Assembly: GCA_903845055.1 (NCBI GenBank)
Contig: CAIMWF010000147.1
Location: 1 to 64,000 of the forward strand
DNA from: an uncultured Bacteroidales bacterium
GTDB taxonomy: Bacteria; Bacteroidota; Bacteroidia; Bacteroidales; FEN-979
DNA length: 64,000 bases
Direction: 5' to 3'
Part shown: in pieces, positions 60,874 through 64,000 of the stretch
Position numbering within the stretch: the stretch's first letter is position 1
Layout of the letters: each line of letters begins with the position of its first letter
Notes under the pieces: model-generated
Told to the model about the DNA's origin: nothing
The model's input: only the letters and a program-made list of their open reading frames with translations
The model's database searches: none
Position numbers and translations under genes: made by a program

Positions 60874-62646
60874 TTATTCTTCCACAAACGTTCCCTGGCT
60901 CTTGTCAAAATAGTGGGTGTGAAGCAGGTGGTGTGACTTCTCGCCAAGGGGCTTTCCTAAAAATTCCTTGTAGAGTTCAATGATGAACGGGTTTTCGTGA
61001 GATTTGCGGATTGGTTTTCCTTCATCTTCGCGATAGATGGCTGCAGCGCGCTGTTTGATGATCTCTGAATCGCCATGGTGGAAGGGCTGTCCGCCGCCGC
61101 CGATGCATCCGCCGGGGCAGGCCATGATTTCGATGGCATGGAACTGGCTTTTTCCGGCCTGCACATCTTCGAGGAGTTTCCGTGCATTGCCCAGTCCATG
61201 GGCAATACCGATATTGATGGGTAAACCGTCGAAGTCGATGGTTGCGTGACGGATATTCTCCAGTCCGCGCAACTCTTTGAATTCAACGTGTTCAAGTTTT
61301 TTACCTGTGTATAGTTCGTAGGCGGTGCGGCAGGCAGCTTCGATCACCCCGCCGGTATTTGCAAATATCACGGCAGCACCTGTTGAGGCGCCGAGCGGGT
61401 TGTCAAAGTCCTCATCAGGCAGGCTGTTGAAATCAATATTGGCCGATTTGATCAGGTGGGCAAGCTCGCGGGTCGACAATGAATAGTTGACATCGGGGTC
61501 GCCGTCAACTTTGAACTCGTCGCGCTGGCATTCATATTTTTTGGCCAGGCAGGGCATGATCGAAACCACGATCATGTTCTTCCGGTCGATGCCGAGTTTT
61601 TTCCCGAAATATTCCTTGGCTATTGGCCCGAACATTTGCTGCGGCGATTTTGCCGTTGACGGAACATCCATCAGGTCGGGAAAATTGTGTTCAAAGAAAT
61701 TCACCCAGCCCGGGCAGCAGCTTGTCAGGATGGGAAGTTTCACATCCTTGTCACCCTTGAGATAACGGGTAAGGCGGTCGAGTAATTCGCTTCCTTCTTC
61801 CATGATGGTCAGGTCGGCAGCAAAATCGGTGTCGAACACGTAGTTAAAGCCCAGTCGTCTGAGTGCTGCAACCATCTTACCCGTTACAAGAGTGCCTGGT
61901 GCGAGGCCAAATTCTTCTCCAAGGGCGGCGCGGACGGCAGGTGCTGTTTGGACAACAACCGTTTTCGTAGGATCTGCGAGTGAATTAATCACATTGCGCG
62001 AGTGGTCAACTTCAGTCAGGGCACCGGTAGGACAAACAGATACACATTGTCCGCAGTAAGTACAGGGAGATTTCTCGAGATTCATTTCGAATGCCGGAGC
62101 TACCACTGCCATGAACCCTCTGTTGACGGCAGAAAGCGCACCTACCGTCTGTACTTCATTACACATCATTTCGCACCGCCTGCACATGATGCATTTGTCA
62201 ACATCGCGGATGATCGCCGGTGAGGTATCTTTCCGGTATGTTGACTGTTCACCCTGGTAGGGAATTTCGCGTACGCCAAGTTGCTGTGCCATGGTCTGGA
62301 GCTCACAACAGCCCGATTTGGCACAGGTAAGACATTCGGCAGGATGATCGGAGAGAATTAACTCCAGAACAGTACGGCGCGCGTTCAAAACCCTGATAGA
62401 GTGGGTGTTCACAACCATATCCTTGGCTACATTGGTAGAACAGGCAGGAGCGAGGTTCCGCCGGCCGGCAACTTCCACCACACAGATGCGGCAACCGCCG
62501 GGACGGTTTTCAATGTTCATGTCTTTGAGTTGAAAGTAGCAAAGGGTAGGTATATCTATGCCAATCGTCTTGGCAGCTTTTAAAATCGTTGTATCTTTTT
62601 CGACCTCGACAGGTTTTCCGTCGATGGTCAGTTTTACCATTTCCAT
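60874..62646 (-). CDS. hydA: Catalytic [FeFe]-hydrogenase subunit (HydA type), set 2
   Basis: A second catalytic hydrogenase subunit, 590 residues from the ATG at 62646, which has a strong SD site (AGGAGG) just upstream. 2Fe-2S near 36-70, His-ligated cluster near 98-112 (HPAECLTCAKSGCC), two 4Fe-4S clusters near 150-205, and the H domain with TSCCPGW near 315, MPCLAKKYE near 370 and MACPGGCIGGGG near 505. This is the canonical form of NADH-dependent group A enzymes; motif spacing differs from set 1. An earlier in-frame ATG at 62790 overlaps the preceding gene and is rejected. Confidence 0.96.
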   Translation of the reverse strand: MEMVKLTIDGKPVEVEKDTTILKAAKTIGIDIPTLCYFQLKDMNIENRPGGCRICVVEVAGRRNLAPACSTNVAKDMVVNTHSIRVLNARRTVLELILSDHPAECLTCAKSGCCELQTMAQQLGVREIPYQGEQSTYRKDTSPAIIRDVDKCIMCRRCEMMCNEVQTVGALSAVNRGFMAVVAPAFEMNLEKSPCTYCGQCVSVCPTGALTEVDHSRNVINSLADPTKTVVVQTAPAVRAALGEEFGLAPGTLVTGKMVAALRRLGFNYVFDTDFAADLTIMEEGSELLDRLTRYLKGDKDVKLPILTSCCPGWVNFFEHNFPDLMDVPSTAKSPQQMFGPIAKEYFGKKLGIDRKNMIVVSIMPCLAKKYECQRDEFKVDGDPDVNYSLSTRELAHLIKSANIDFNSLPDEDFDNPLGASTGAAVIFANTGGVIEAACRTAYELYTGKKLEHVEFKELRGLENIRHATIDFDGLPINIGIAHGLGNARKLLEDVQAGKSQFHAIEIMACPGGCIGGGGQPFHHGDSEIIKQRAAAIYREDEGKPIRKSHENPFIIELYKEFLGKPLGEKSHHLLHTHYFDKSQGTFVEE

Positions 62647-62650
62647 GTAT

Positions 62651-62657
62651 TCCTCCT
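62651..62657 (-). promoter_or_regulatory. Strong Shine-Dalgarno site of hydA set 2
   Basis: On the minus strand AGGAGGA ends 4 nt before the ATG at 62646. This fixes the start codon against the long upstream frame. Confidence 0.8.
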
Positions 62658-62659
62658 GA

Positions 62660-64000
62660 TTATTTAATAAAAATCGCGTTGAACTTACATTTCTCCATAC
62701 AGGCACCGCACTTGATGCACTTATCCTGGTCGATGACGTGGGCCTGCTTGCGCTCTCCGGCAATGGCGTCGACCGGGCAGTTGCGGGCACAAAGGGTGCA
62801 CCCGATACAGTTTTCAGCGTTGATGATGTATTGCATCAGCGACTTGCAGTTGCCGGCGCGGCATTTTTTGTCGCGTACGTGTTCCAGGTATTCATGGTAA
62901 AAATTATCCATGGAGGAGAGCACCGGGTTCGGCGAGGTTTGTCCAAGGCCGCACAGCGAGGTATCCTTGATAACATAGCTGAGATTCCTCAGTTTGTCTA
63001 GGTCGTCCATGACCGCATGGCCCTGCGTTACCTTTTCGAGCAGTTCGAATAAACGTTTATTGCCGATCCTGCAGGGTGAGCATTTGCCGCACGACTCTTC
63101 CACGGTGAATTCCAGGTAGAATTTTGCCATGCCGACCATGCAGTCGTCTTCGTCCATGACAATCATCCCGCCCGATCCCATCATGGAGCCGGCAGCGATC
63201 AGGTTGTCATAGTCGATCGGGGTATCCAGGTCTTTTTCGGTCAGCATCCCGCCCGAAGGTCCGCCGGTCTGTACCGCCTTGAATTTCCGGTCGTTTTTAA
63301 TCCCGCCGCCGATTTCAAAGATCACCTCGCGCAGAGTAATTCCCATGGGTACCTCGATGAGTCCCACGTTGTTGATCTTCCCGGCGAGGGCAAATACTTT
63401 CGTTCCTTTTGATTTTGCCGTTCCGATGCTTGCAAACCAGTCGGCACCCTTGAGGATGATGGCCGGGATGTTGGCGTAAGTTTCGACATTGTTGACATTG
63501 GTCGGCTTTCCCAGAAATCCCGATTCGGATGGGAAGGGGGGTTTTACGGTTGGTTCGCCGCGGAGCCCCTCCATGGAGTGGATCAGCGCGGTTTCCTCAC
63601 CGCAAACGAATGCTCCGGCGCCATAGCGGATCTCGATATCGAAGTTGAAACCTGTTCCCAGGATGTCGTTGCCGAGCAGCCCGTATTCCCGTGCCTGTTT
63701 CATGGCGATTTTCAGCCTCTCAACAGCCAGCGGGTATTCGGCGCGGATATAGATGACGCCCTTGTCGGCCCCCGTGCAGTAGCCATTGATGGCCATGGCC
63801 TCGAGCACCGTGTGGGGATCGCCCTCCAGCACCGAGCGGTCCATGAAGGCACCGGGGTCGCCTTCGTCGGCATTGCAGACTACATATTTCTGATCGGCTT
63901 TGACTGCACGTGTGATCTCCCATTTGAGACCGGTCGGGAAACCGCCGCCGCCGCGCCCGCGCAGACCCGATTTCTTCAGGATCTCAATGGTCGCTTCCGG
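62660..64000 (-). CDS. hydB: NuoF-like flavoprotein subunit of hydrogenase (HydB type), set 2, partial
   Basis: Runs off the window end, so the N-terminus is missing. The visible 446 residues begin inside the NuoF core, with the flavin/NADH motif [15 protein letters not shown] and [13 protein letters not shown], continue with the 4Fe-4S site [17 protein letters not shown], and end in a 2x[4Fe-4S] ferredoxin ([11 protein letters not shown] and [11 protein letters not shown]). The gene ends 13 bp before the hydA ATG. It pairs with hydA and hydC of set 2. The frame is open to base 64000 without a start. Confidence 0.93.
   Translation of the reverse strand, partial: PEATIEILKKSGLRGRGGGGFPTGLKWEITRAVKADQKYVVCNADEGDPGAFMDRSVLEGDPHTVLEAMAINGYCTGADKGVIYIRAEYPLAVERLKIAMKQAREYGLLGNDILGTGFNFDIEIRYGAGAFVCGEETALIHSMEGLRGEPTVKPPFPSESGFLGKPTNVNNVETYANIPAIILKGADWFASIGTAKSKGTKVFALAGKINNVGLIEVPMGITLREVIFEIGGGIKNDRKFKAVQTGGPSGGMLTEKDLDTPIDYDNLIAAGSMMGSGGMIVMDEDDCMVGMAKFYLEFTVEESCGKCSPCRIGNKRLFELLEKVTQGHAVMDDLDKLRNLSYVIKDTSLCGLGQTSPNPVLSSMDNFYHEYLEHVRDKKCRAGNCKSLMQYIINAENCIGCTLCARNCPVDAIAGERKQAHVIDQDKCIKCGACMEKCKFNAIFIK

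Noticed and set aside
62647..62790. N-terminal extension of hydA set 2 (48 residues)
   Set aside because: It overlaps the upstream NuoF gene, has unusual composition, and a strong SD points to the ATG at 62646.

Overview
The window looks like a contig from an anaerobic or fermentative member of the Bacteroidota (Bacteroidales/Marinilabiliales-like). Several features support this. Promoters match the phylum-specific -33 TTTG/TTG and -7 TAnnTTTG elements. Three secreted proteins end in type IX secretion (T9SS) C-terminal domains, and one carries BACON-like domains. Most genes lack Shine-Dalgarno sequences. Housekeeping proteins such as L19, TrmD, RibF and UvrA have Bacteroidota-like sequences. 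No rRNA, CRISPR array or complete insertion sequence was seen.

Layout. 0.1-4.6 kb (minus): a MacAB-like export operon (ATPase, two paralogous permeases, adaptor). 4.9-9.9 kb (plus): an M3 peptidase lipoprotein, a DsrE-like protein, an NTF2-like lipoprotein and a crcB-DUF190-nhaA ion module. 9.9-24.4 kb: metabolism and RNA modification (lipoate ligase, acyltransferase, fused aconitase-like hydratase, HD protein, isocitrate/isopropylmalate dehydrogenase, CCA/poly(A) enzyme, MiaA, GlcNAc-kinase-like, DUF1003, GT87-like, DUF3108, amino-acid permease). 24.4-37.6 kb: an AT-rich accessory region ending at a tRNA with CAT anticodon. It holds a start-less DUF2141 gene, a large lipoprotein, an IPTL-CTERM protein, two toxin-antitoxin modules, two BNR-repeat T9SS proteins and a LytTR/LytS two-component system. 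37.7-48.9 kb: an aldehyde dehydrogenase, a BACON/T9SS protein, UvrA, an ECF sigma factor with a small downstream protein, L19, TrmD, an MBL hydrolase, RibF and Rex. 48.9-64 kb: a large [FeFe]-hydrogenase locus.

The hydrogenase locus has two HydABC-type sets (NuoE-like, NuoF-like and catalytic HydA with intact H-cluster motifs); the second set runs off the window end. Between and beside them are two hydrogenase-like proteins with altered H-cluster motifs. One is fused to a histidine kinase, followed by a single-domain response regulator, a receiver-kinase hybrid and Rex. The other carries a PAS domain and is followed by a SpoIIE-type phosphatase. A Rex-operator-like palindrome lies in the divergent promoter region at 56.7 kb. 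I read this as NADH/ferredoxin-linked H2 metabolism coupled to H2 or redox sensing, with kinase and phosphatase output branches. The architecture is visible; the signalling role is inferred.

The accessory region is the most unusual part. The last 17-18 bp of the tRNA gene recur exactly at 32046-32063 and in degenerate form at 27029-27045, all in the same orientation. The two intervals have similar contents: a toxin-antitoxin pair preceded by a ~190-bp repeat, followed by a BNR-repeat T9SS protein. No recombinase is present. This resembles two related integrase-less cassettes stacked at a tRNA gene. Separately, many operon boundaries in the window carry 7-8 nt degenerate tandem repeats.
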